DNA from: Alloascoidea africana
Taxonomy: Eukaryota; Ascomycota; Alloascoideomycetes; Alloascoideales; Alloascoideaceae
Direction: 5' to 3'
NCBI GenBank assembly: GCA_030581615.1
Contig: JAKTTT010000082.1
Location: forward strand, 1 to 64,000
DNA length: 64,000 nucleotides
Both the position numbers and the translations under genes were made by a program. Shown piece by piece: positions 31,549 through 39,758 of the stretch. The notes beneath the pieces were generated by a model. That model searched no databases, had not been told where the DNA came from, and saw only the letters and a list, made by a program, of their open reading frames with translations. How positions within the stretch are numbered: the stretch's first letter is position 1; the number at the start of each line of letters is the position of its first letter.

Positions 31549-32736
31549 ATGACCGTTTCAGACTTGTTTTATACCAACCCAGAGGCCATACGCTGGACCC
31601 ATGTTGCGACCTCTTCCGAGCTGGAATCTCAGGCTTATCTGCCCAGTTTCCATCTCTCATTCCCAGGGTATGCGGCTTCGCCGCTGATCCCGCTAACAGC
31701 TCTGGCGGAAGAGCTTGGAGTGGCCCAGGTTTTTCTCAAAGATGAGTCGAGCCGTATGGGACTTCCCTCGTTCAAGCTGTTGGGCGCCAGTTGGGGGGTC
31801 TTTCGTACTTTGACCAGTGCATTTGACCTCCCGCTTTCCACGTCTTTAAAAGAGCTTGCGGAGATTGTGAGAAGGGAGGCCGGGCCCAACGTGACACTGA
31901 TTTCGACCACCGATGGGAACCACGGGCGAGCCGTTGCTCGAATGTCCCGACTTCTTGGGGTTCGATGCGAGATATTTGTACCCAAGTACGTGCCGCAATC
32001 TGCCAGAAGTTTGATACTCGAGGAGGCAAAGGGCAAACCCAATGGGACGATCCGGGTCCACGAGATTGACGGGACGTATGATGACTCGTTAAGAGTCGCA
32101 ATTGCCGTGGCAAACAGCTATCCCAAGAGACAGGGATTTCTGATTCAGGATTCAACGGGTCCTGGGAGTGACCGAAGCACTACACGATGGATTGTGGATG
32201 GGTATTTTACCATGTTTAACGAAGTGGATGCGCAATTGAGCAGCCATTTGGGCCACACCACGGTTCCTGATCTCGTCATTTCTCCCTGTGGCGCAGGCAC
32301 TTTCCCCCAAGCGGTGGTTGAGTACTATAGACAAAAACAAAACAAGACGGGGAATACCAGTGTTATGGTTGCAGAGCCGGAAACGGCGAATTCTGTGAAT
32401 CAGAGTCTTCACGCGGGGCGGTCTGTGCCAGTGATCCAGGAGTCGGAGACGATAATGGATGGTCTCAACTGTCCCACGGTTTCGGAATTGGCCTGGCCTG
32501 TTCTCAAGAACGGGGTGTCAGCCTCTGGTCTCATTTCGGACGTTGAGTCCCATTGTGCGGTGATGGAACTTGAAGAGAAATACGGATTGTTTGCTGGGCC
32601 CTGTGGAGCGGCTACACTGGCCGTTTTGCGCAAGTATGCGAACCATTTGAAAAGAGTAGGACTATTGGGTCCGGACAAGGTTATAGTTTTGCTCAACACG
32701 GAGGGTAGAAGAGCATACAAAGTTCCTACAAGTTGA
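31549..32736 (+). CDS. Diaminopropionate ammonia-lyase-like PLP enzyme
   Basis: 395 residues from ATG 31549, single exon. It belongs to fold-type II PLP enzymes: LKDESSRMGLPSFKLLGAS carries the PLP-binding lysine (about residue 76), STTDGNHGRAVAR is the conserved asparagine/phosphate-side loop, and SPCGAGTFPQAVV is the glycine-rich phosphate loop. The pattern fits diaminopropionate ammonia-lyase (breaks 2,3-diaminopropionate into pyruvate and ammonia); threonine dehydratase-like activity on another amino acid is possible. Such genes are patchy in fungi. It sits upstream of a YDR124W-like gene and a GC-rich dehydrogenase, giving the stretch an accessory look. Confidence 0.8.
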   Translation: MTVSDLFYTNPEAIRWTHVATSSELESQAYLPSFHLSFPGYAASPLIPLTALAEELGVAQVFLKDESSRMGLPSFKLLGASWGVFRTLTSAFDLPLSTSLKELAEIVRREAGPNVTLISTTDGNHGRAVARMSRLLGVRCEIFVPKYVPQSARSLILEEAKGKPNGTIRVHEIDGTYDDSLRVAIAVANSYPKRQGFLIQDSTGPGSDRSTTRWIVDGYFTMFNEVDAQLSSHLGHTTVPDLVISPCGAGTFPQAVVEYYRQKQNKTGNTSVMVAEPETANSVNQSLHAGRSVPVIQESETIMDGLNCPTVSELAWPVLKNGVSASGLISDVESHCAVMELEEKYGLFAGPCGAATLAVLRKYANHLKRVGLLGPDKVIVLLNTEGRRAYKVPTS

Positions 32737-33060
32737 ATTTGTTTAATTATATATTTTTAATTTTATTGTGTTGTGTGATGATAGTAAATAGTGATTTTTG
32801 ATATATATAGTTTATATAGTTAATGAATGACTAGTCTATTTTATCTTTTTAAAGTGGGGATCGATGGATTGGGCAGTCAGGTACAAAAGTCTGAATGGAT
32901 GTATAGCACGGGGCGTGTGTCAGATTTGAAAGAGCGCTCAAGCAGAAAACAATATGACAGATCATTTATCATTTTGTGTTCAGCATTAAGCATTGTATAT
33001 AATGTATTATAGATAACCAAGTAGTAGTACTTTGAAAAGAAGAAGAGAATTGAAAGGAAA
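32737..33060. other. AT-rich spacer
   Basis: 324 AT-rich bases between two genes in tandem; no coding signal seen. Confidence 0.4.
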
Positions 33061-34185
33061 ATGTCTGTTTTTTGTGAATACGAGCTGGGGAACAGTAACA
33101 GCACATACTATCCGGAAGCGCCTTTAACGGTGGACCAAAGAATACTCATGTCGATTAATGAATTGGATTGGTGGGCAAAGCAGTCTTCATATGAATATGC
33201 TCTTGTGGTTGGGAAACCTCACGCGACAACAGGAACGTTTCTGTTTCGATTTGCTTCTTCTACGCGATTACAAAAAGTCTCGTCTAGGTTTGTGTCAATG
33301 GCCAAAGAAGCATTGACGGAGGAGGAGGAGGAGGAGGAGGAGGAGGTTGTTAGCAGTGGGAATGAAAGCTCGGATGCCAAATACTTTAAAGTGTTGGAGA
33401 TTACGGATCGGAGCCAGGTTGAAGAGTATTTGATCGAATGCTTCCACAAACTTCAACAGACAGCATGTAAAGTGATTGCAAAGTTATGGATCAAGGCGCT
33501 TGAACCAAAGAAGCAGACAAACTATCCTTATAAGAAAGGAGATGGAGCACGGCCTCCCTGGTGGCCTGTGACGATTAGGCATCGTGAACCGGACCATTTG
33601 ATGAAGCCGGAGCGAATCATGCTTTTGATTTCCATCTTGCGGGTTGCAGCGAGACGGAGGAGGAACGGAGTGGATAGACTGGCGAAAATAGCGTGCGATT
33701 CGGCGACAATTGGCAAGGACAAGAAGGTTCTTTTGCAGTTTGCTCTGATGGCTGCGAAGAAAGCGATGGAGTGTCCGGCGGCGGCGGCGACGGTTGGCGT
33801 TGGCGTTGGCGTTGGCGGGCTGCCTCCGAGGTTTCTGCGGGTGCTGGACCCGGACAAGGTGTCGGAGTATTACGGGCACCGTCGCGCTGGCGCCCAGGAG
33901 CTGGCTCCGAGACAACAGGGGGAACAAGTCCAGCACTCAATGACAATCGGCCATGCGGGCTGTGAGGGCTGTGAGGGAAGCTCAGGCTCGGTCATGAGCA
34001 AGGTCGAGATCAGCATCCAGCAGCCGAGCCAGGAGGGTGCCCATCACCATCACCACCACCATTACCATGTGCGACCGGGAGGTGAGCACGGAGGTGAGTA
34101 CGGAGGTAAGCACGGAGGTGAGGTGTTCGACACGGAGCTGTCGGTCCCGGACAGCGACTTTCCGGGGTACCCGACGCTGGGCTAG
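33061..34185 (+). CDS. YDR124W/hrmA-cluster-type helical bundle protein (DUF2841) with His-rich tail
   Basis: 374 residues from ATG 33061. The middle (about 120-230) carries the family hallmark YKKGDGARPPWWPVTIRHREPDH followed by MKPERIMLLISILRVA, as in DUF2841 proteins related to yeast YDR124W and the Aspergillus subtelomeric hrmA-associated cluster. Molecular function is not known; some relatives affect colony and biofilm form. A GAG repeat codes for a Glu run (about residue 85-95). The C-terminus is unusual: AlaVal-Gly rich, a Cys pair (GCEGCEG), a His run with one Tyr, and GGE(H/Y) units encoded by a 12-base repeat (about 34078-34125). These may bind metal, which is inference. Confidence 0.75.
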   Translation: MSVFCEYELGNSNSTYYPEAPLTVDQRILMSINELDWWAKQSSYEYALVVGKPHATTGTFLFRFASSTRLQKVSSRFVSMAKEALTEEEEEEEEEVVSSGNESSDAKYFKVLEITDRSQVEEYLIECFHKLQQTACKVIAKLWIKALEPKKQTNYPYKKGDGARPPWWPVTIRHREPDHLMKPERIMLLISILRVAARRRRNGVDRLAKIACDSATIGKDKKVLLQFALMAAKKAMECPAAAATVGVGVGVGGLPPRFLRVLDPDKVSEYYGHRRAGAQELAPRQQGEQVQHSMTIGHAGCEGCEGSSGSVMSKVEISIQQPSQEGAHHHHHHHYHVRPGGEHGGEYGGKHGGEVFDTELSVPDSDFPGYPTLG

Positions 34186-34306
34186 GAGACTGCATTTTCT
34201 CATTTTTCTCATTTTCTCACACCACTCCAACCACACACCTACAAATCCAACAATTTGCTTTTGTTTCTGTTTCTGTTTCTGTCTCTGTCTCTCCTCGACT
34301 GACGCA

Positions 34307-36219
34307 ATGCCACTGATCCAATTCGCCGTTTCCGTTCCAGTGCCGGAGTGTTTGATTCTCCTGCCGTTTCGAGAGATCTCGGTGGCGCTTTTCACGACGG
34401 TGATTTTGCCGGTGTCGTACGTGTTGTTCTCGCAATGGTTTTCACGACGGAAGCAAGAGGCCGCGGTGAAAATAACGCTGCTGCCTCCCGTGGAGGCTCT
34501 GCCGCATTGGAAGGGCAAGCGACTGGACCCCGTTTCTCTCGAGGCAAGTAATATGTGTATAGGGTTAATGCTAATGTCCATGTTCAATGTTCTAACAATT
34601 AGGAGTAGGATCCGAACGACGCAGACATGATCCAGTGCTACTGTCCCGCAACGGGCCAGTTTCTGGGCAAAGTGGCGAGTGCAAGGCCGGAGGACATCGA
34701 CAAGGCGATTTCGGCGGCGGGTCGGGCGCAGACGGAGTGGGGCAAGACGAGCTTTTCGCAGCGGCGACGGGTGCTGAAGACGATCGGGCAGTTCATCGTG
34801 GAGCACCAGGACGAGGTGGCTCGGGTGGCGTGCCGGGACAGCGGCAAGACCATGGTGGACGCGTCCATGGGCGAGATTCTCGTGACGCTGGAGAAGATCA
34901 AGTGGATCGTGAAGCACGGCGAGCGCGCGCTGGCGCCGTCGCGGCGGGCCGGGTCCAGCAACCCGCTGATGGCCTACAAGGGCGCCGAGGTGCGCTACGA
35001 GCCCATGGGCGTGGTGGCCGCCCTGGTCTCGTGGAACTACCCGCTGCACAACCTGATGGGCCCGCTGGTCGCCGCCATCTTTGCGGGTAACGGCATCGTG
35101 GTCAAGTGCTCCGAGGCCGTGGTCTGGAGCAGCCTGTGGTTCTTGCAGATTGCCCGCAAGGCGCTGGCGGCATGCGGCCACGACCCGCAGCTGGTCCAGG
35201 CCCTGGCCCTGTGGCCGCGCCCGGGCCCGCGCGGCGCAGACTACCTGACCGCGCACCCGGGGCTCGCGCACCTGACCTTCATCGGATCCAAGCCCGTCGC
35301 GCACCGCGTGCTGGCCGCCGCGAGCTCCTCGCTGACGCCCACAGTTGTGGAGCTGGGCGGCAAGGACGCGGTCGTCGTGCTGGATGACACCCGCAACCTG
35401 CCCGCGCTGGCCTCCACCGTGCTGCGCGGGACCTTCCAGTCCGCGGGCCAGAACTGCATCGGCGTGGAGCGCGTGGTTGCGCTGCCGCGGGCCTACGCGC
35501 AGCTGCGGGCCATCTTCGAGCAGCGGGTGCCGCAGCTCCGGCTGGGCAGCGCGATCGACCAGCAGGACGACGTGGACATGGGCGCTGCCATCTCGGACGC
35601 GCGCTTCGGCGTGCTCGAGGCGCAGATCGAGCGGGCCGTGCAGCAGGGCGCGCGGCTGCTGTGCGGCGGGCGGCGGGTCCAGCACCCGAAGTACCAGCAG
35701 GGCCACTACTTTGCGCCCACGGTGCTGGCGGACGTGACCAAGGAGATGGAAATCGCCCAGACCGAGGTTTTCGGCCCCGTGCTGACGCTGATGCGTGCCA
35801 GCACGCTGGACGAGGCCGTCGAGATTGCAAACTCCACGGTGTACGGGCTCGGCGGGTCCGTGTTCGGGTCCAGCCCGCGCGACGTGGACGCGGTCGCGAC
35901 CCGCATGCGCACGGGCAACGTGGCCATCAACGACTTTGCGACCTTCTACGTGTGCCAGCTGCCGTTTGGCGGCGTGCGGGCCAGCGGCTACGGCAAGTTT
36001 GGCGGCGAGGAGGGTCTGCGCGGGCTGTGCTACGCCAAAAGCGTGTGCTACGACAAGTACCCGAGGCTCTTCTCCACGCAGATCCCGCGGGCCCTGGACT
36101 ATCCCATCCCCAGCGTGGCAAGCGCCTGGGAGTTTGTCAAGGCCCTCAACGTCGCCGGGTACCACTCCAGCCTGTGGAAGCGCTTGAAGGCGGTTTCTGT
36201 CCTGGCCAAAAATGCATAA
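34307..36219 (+). CDS. MSC7: Msc7-like membrane-anchored aldehyde dehydrogenase, GC-AG intron
   Basis: Exon 1 (34307-34543) and exon 2 (34609-36219) give 615 residues. The only in-frame junction uses a GAG|GCAAGT donor and a GAGTAG acceptor behind TTCTAAC, that is a GC-AG intron; it joins VSLE to DPNDADMIQCYCPATGQ. Exon 1 supplies a membrane segment (VALFTTVILPVSYVLFSQWF). The dehydrogenase domain shows SWNYPLHNLMGPL, VVELGGKDA (catalytic-side Glu), SAGQNCIGVER (catalytic Cys) and FGPVLTLM. Closest to yeast Msc7, an ER aldehyde dehydrogenase named for altered meiotic sister-chromatid recombination. Exon 2 is far more GC-rich than all neighbours, with mostly G/C third bases. It creates a long antisense open frame that is not a gene. 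Confidence 0.88.
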
Positions 36220-36261
36220 CATAACATCACTTGATAACATAATATATAGTGTATAACCTCC

Positions 36262-36912
36262 TCATCGTACCGATCCGTGTCTTTTCAACAGCGACTCCTG
36301 CCCAGGCCGCAATCCCGTGTTCACAATGCTAAATAGAAAATCCTACATCAGATCGACAAACTGTTAGTGGCCCATCTCCTTCCCCCGTATAACACTATCA
36401 GCACTTACTCTAGGATACCCGTGCTTATCGATCAAATGCAGTCGTCTTTTCTGTGGAGTCAAACACACTTTATCACACTCCGTGACAAAACACCGGTACT
36501 TTCCAACTCCCCCATCATTAGCGCCAATACTCATCTCATTTTACGCAATCTTACTCACCACTTTCTCCCCACGTAAACGTCGCACCTCAAAAAACGGATC
36601 GTGATTCTCCGAAATGTGCAGTTCCATAAATTCTCCAGAAGGAAACACCCGTGAACATCCAGAACACACAAACGTGTGATATCGTTCGTAGTGCGCTTCG
36701 TACTCAGACACCGTGTGGAACTTTCGAGGATGCAAACTACATTGCGGAGGCAGCGCACACCTCAATGGAGGTGATGATTCCCCCAGAGGAGGCGTATTGG
36801 GATCCAGACACGCGTACTTGGCGGGCTCCTCCTCTTCCAAGCCCTCCACCGTCTTATTCTTATTCGCACTGGCTACCTCATCTTCTGAAAAGTCGCTGGC
36901 GCTTCGTTTCAT
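36262..36912 (-). CDS. ZNF511-type C2H2 zinc finger protein, three exons
   Basis: Exons 36912-36559, 36498-36409 and 36342-36262 (introns GTGAGT...GAAAG and GTAAGT...TGTAG) give 174 residues. C2H2 fingers: CALPPQCSLHPRKFHTVSEYEAHY region, FVCSGCSRVF...LHISENH, and after splicing YRCFVTECDKVCLTPQKRR...HLIDKHGYPR. The end DFLFSIVNTGLRPGQESLLKRH is the hallmark C-terminus of ZNF511-like proteins. An upstream ATG at 36999 would add 29 residues, but they look non-conserved and would leave almost no promoter. The family is nuclear with unknown function. The gene is divergent from the Gemin2-like gene with about 105 bases between starts. Confidence 0.8.
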
Positions 36913-37017
36913 GCTGGTCACACAACCTGCCTGCCTGGTGGAGTTTTTTTTTGCTACACTACACACTACACCCAAAACAGACCTCTCACACGGACACATC
37001 TGCCCAACCCATCATCC

Positions 37018-37902
37018 ATGATCCACCACCGCCCATCCTCCAGTTCCTCGAACCGCAACAAACGACCCAGGCTGGACCATTCCAAGGACAAGGCTCAAAA
37101 ACAAAAACAGAAACAAAAACAGAATGGAACACCGCTGACACACACAAAGGGTCCTCTTGACGAGCAATTTGGACAGCACGGCGCCTTCCCGCTAAAATTG
37201 GCCCCAGTCCACGATCATGACTGGGTTCAACCTCCACTGGACGTGCAAACCTATTTGAGCCTGGTCAGACACGAGGCCGAAACTTCTCGAGCGGTTTGCT
37301 TCATCGACAGAGAAAAATCAACGTCTCCTTCGCCTCCCCTGCAATCTCAAACTCATGAACCAATGCCCACAGTTTCATCATCTGAAAAGAACTCTCACCT
37401 GCTATGGCAAATTGCATTTATCAAACACTACAACGAACTGAAAGCGGCTCTTGTAGAACCACAACAACACTCTACATTGCAACAAAAACATAGCAACCCG
37501 CCGCTGCCGCTGCCGCTGCCGCCGCTGCCCTCGACTTTTTCAACTTGGCGATCGCACATGCTGGATGCTTCAAACACACCCAGTCCTCAACTTCTCAAAA
37601 ACTTGAACCACAACGAGGTTTTCAAACTGGTCACCTATTGTACAAAGCTTGTGTCTGTAACAACTTTGACAAAACCTCCACTTTCAATATGGATTGTGGC
37701 TCTGCTGACGCGGGTTCCTGATATCCTAACCGGAGATGAAATATCTGTCCTCCGGGAATTGGCCAAAAAATTCATTGCAATCAGACATCGTAAAGAAAGG
37801 GCAAAGGAAAAAATCCCATTTGTTTTCCAAATGACTGCAGATCTTGTTTTGACCATAGTGGGCATTCACTACTCCCAGCGCGATCTTCTCTCACTGCGGT
37901 AA
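37018..37902 (+). CDS. BRR1: Gemin2/Brr1-like SMN-complex protein
   Basis: 294 residues from ATG 37018. The N-terminus is basic (NKRPRLDHSKDKAQKQK). Family landmarks are DVQTYLSLVRHEAET (the first helix of Gemin2), LLWQIAFIKHYNELKAAL, LSIWIVALLTRVPDILTGDEISVLRELAKKF and the last helix HYSQRDLLSL. These match human Gemin2 in order (YLRRVQIEA, WQQQQVAQFSTVR, LYALLACLEKPL, RYFDQRDL). Gemin2 holds the Sm pentamer during snRNP assembly; yeast Brr1 is its relative. A low-complexity insert rich in Gln, His and Pro (about 140-175) separates the two halves. Divergent from the ZNF511-like gene. Confidence 0.8.
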   Translation: MIHHRPSSSSSNRNKRPRLDHSKDKAQKQKQKQKQNGTPLTHTKGPLDEQFGQHGAFPLKLAPVHDHDWVQPPLDVQTYLSLVRHEAETSRAVCFIDREKSTSPSPPLQSQTHEPMPTVSSSEKNSHLLWQIAFIKHYNELKAALVEPQQHSTLQQKHSNPPLPLPLPPLPSTFSTWRSHMLDASNTPSPQLLKNLNHNEVFKLVTYCTKLVSVTTLTKPPLSIWIVALLTRVPDILTGDEISVLRELAKKFIAIRHRKERAKEKIPFVFQMTADLVLTIVGIHYSQRDLLSLR

Positions 37903-37935
37903 CCTAATGCTAATCAAATGCTTAAATAAACTATG

Positions 37936-38698
37936 TTACACGAATATATCGTAATCATGATACTTTGCCCATGCAACAATCATGAGCAAAGAACAGACAG
38001 AAAGATACCAATCAATCTCCAAATAGAGCCAGGCCCATAATGTCCCCAACGGTGCGGCCTTTCGCATCGTTGCAAAGTAGTTTTCCTCATTGACTCCATA
38101 AATCAAATATCCTCCAACAAGTGTAGAGAATAACGTTAGACCCGCTTTCACAGAATTGAGGTGTACAAAGTGATGAACCGTTGAGAAGAGAAAGATTAAA
38201 ACTGTGAAACAAAAAGGTTAGTAGTAAACCCCCTACAATTCAAAAATTATCAACATCTCACATACACAAAAAGGCTTTCCCCAATCGGAAAAAAATTTGG
38301 TTCCAGTCTGTTTCCTCCTGGTACTGTCTGTAAACAAGTGCATCAACAACGAGATGAACCGTGAGAAGTGGCACAATGTACATGGAGTAATCAAGTATCG
38401 CAAGCAAACACTTTTCCACAGAGGTCAAACTCTCATAATCCAAAGATCCATCTTCCTCTTCCTTTCTCGGGGATCCAGAAGGATTGGAATCCAATACTCC
38501 TTCCACAATCTTTGTCTTTGTAAATTGCGTGCTGTCAAAAAAGTCCGCCTCTTCCCCTGTAAGTTCGGTGATCTTGGGTTCGCTTCGGACATTACCCCTT
38601 TTTTGCCTCTCCATGTCCATTAGCTTGTCAATCAGCGTCACTGACGGATCTACCGCCGCCGCTGCTGCTGCTGCTGCTGCTGCTGCTCTCCTCCTCAT
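37936..38698 (-). CDS. Unidentified multi-pass membrane protein, two exons
   Basis: Exons 38698-38266 and 38201-37936 are joined across a GTATGT...TTTCACAG intron with TACTAAC, giving 232 residues. After an Ala run coded by a GCT repeat there is a charged N-terminal half (about 15-90), then four hydrophobic segments: MYIVPLLTVHLVVDALVY, LGKAFLFLIFLFSTVHHF (formed by the splice), AGLTLFSTLVGGYLIYGV and YLSVCSLLMIVAWA. It is probably an ER or other endomembrane protein. I do not recognise the family. Confidence 0.65.
38653..38687. repeat. GCT/GCC trinucleotide run coding polyalanine
   Basis: A GCC/GCT run near the start of the membrane protein gene encodes 11 or more alanines. Probably length-variable. 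Confidence 0.8.
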
Positions 38699-38813
38699 CT
38701 TGGTCTGCTTCTGTTGTTGTTCTACACCGTCTTGCGATTCTACACGCTGGTCATCAAAGTGCGTAAATTGGATACCGCTAAGGCTAGACTAACTACCTAC
38801 ATCATCATCATCA

Positions 38814-39687
38814 TCATCCCGCAAGAATAGCCTTCTCATTGGCCTTGAAATCAGCCGTCAATTTCGTATCGTACTCCTTGAACAGCTTCTCCACAGCGTC
38901 CACAAGTTTCTTATTCTCGGCCTTGTCCTTGATTTTGGCATTTTTTATCTTCTTCAAACTGTCGCCTCTAACCACTGAAAGTGCGGTTCTGGGATGCGAA
39001 TTACGAAAGCTGAAATAAATCTCTTTCAACTGTTTCGCAACCTCTTTTCGAATCTCCCCCGTCATCGGCGGCAGATTGATGTTCAAAAGCTGAGGGTTCT
39101 TTTTATCCACCTGAGGTGTCAAATTCAGTTCTGACCCAAGAATGGCTGAAACAACTCGCTTCACGTCCTTCGTGTCGAAAACCGTCACTTGTAGAGACCT
39201 CCCTTTAGAACTCGTCAGAGCCACTTTTTTGAACTGTGTCTCGGCCCCATGATCCATATGAATGGCCAAGTGGTCGAAGATGTTCGGGTTGCTCTTGCCC
39301 ATCTTGACTTCCGTAGCCTTTCTGTTGAATAATCCCACAATCTCCTGCATTTTTGCTTCTACTTGATTGAGTTCAATGACATCATCAATACTCTCAAACT
39401 CCACTTTCTCATTCTCCTTCTCCTTCTCCTTCTCCTTCTCCTTTTTGGATCCCTTTCCCTTGACCTTCTTCCCCACGCTCGGAGTAGAATGGAAAAATGC
39501 TGGTCTTTTTCATCTTGCTTCGGTTAGCACCATTGGACCTTTCTAAACAAAGAGCAGTTCCGTCCTACCTATTCAAGAGCCCCAAAGACGGAGCACAAAC
39601 GCGTGTACCGGTCAATGCCTGTAACCGCACTGAGGGAGACACAGCACGGAGCAATTGAGTACTCCTCACGGCCCTTCGTAACAGCAT
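38814..39687 (-). CDS. RRF1: Mitochondrial ribosome recycling factor, two exons
   Basis: Exon 1 (39687-39569) and exon 2 (39504-38814) give 269 residues. Exon 1 supplies an arginine-rich mitochondrial presequence (MLLRRAVRSTQLLRAVS); the junction yields RPAFFHSTPSVGKKVKGKG, a typical cleavage region. The RRF domain follows a Lys-Glu repeat: NPNIFDHLAI, SKGRSLQVTVFD, NPQLLNINLPPMTGEIRKE, and RTALSVVRGDSLKKIKN. It releases mitochondrial ribosomes from mRNA after termination. The acceptor chosen (AAAAAG) is the only nearby one that avoids an in-frame TGA. Confidence 0.88.
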
Positions 39688-39758
39688 GTTGAGGATATAA
39701 AGACGAGATAATTGGACGAAAAAAAAAGACCAAGGGACTGATGGTCAGAGAATAGCGG

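Noticed and set aside
33982-36240. 752-residue open frame antisense to the MSC7-like gene
   Set aside because: It mirrors the GC-rich, third-base-biased exon and has Arg/Ala/His-rich, non-conserved sequence; a shadow of codon bias.
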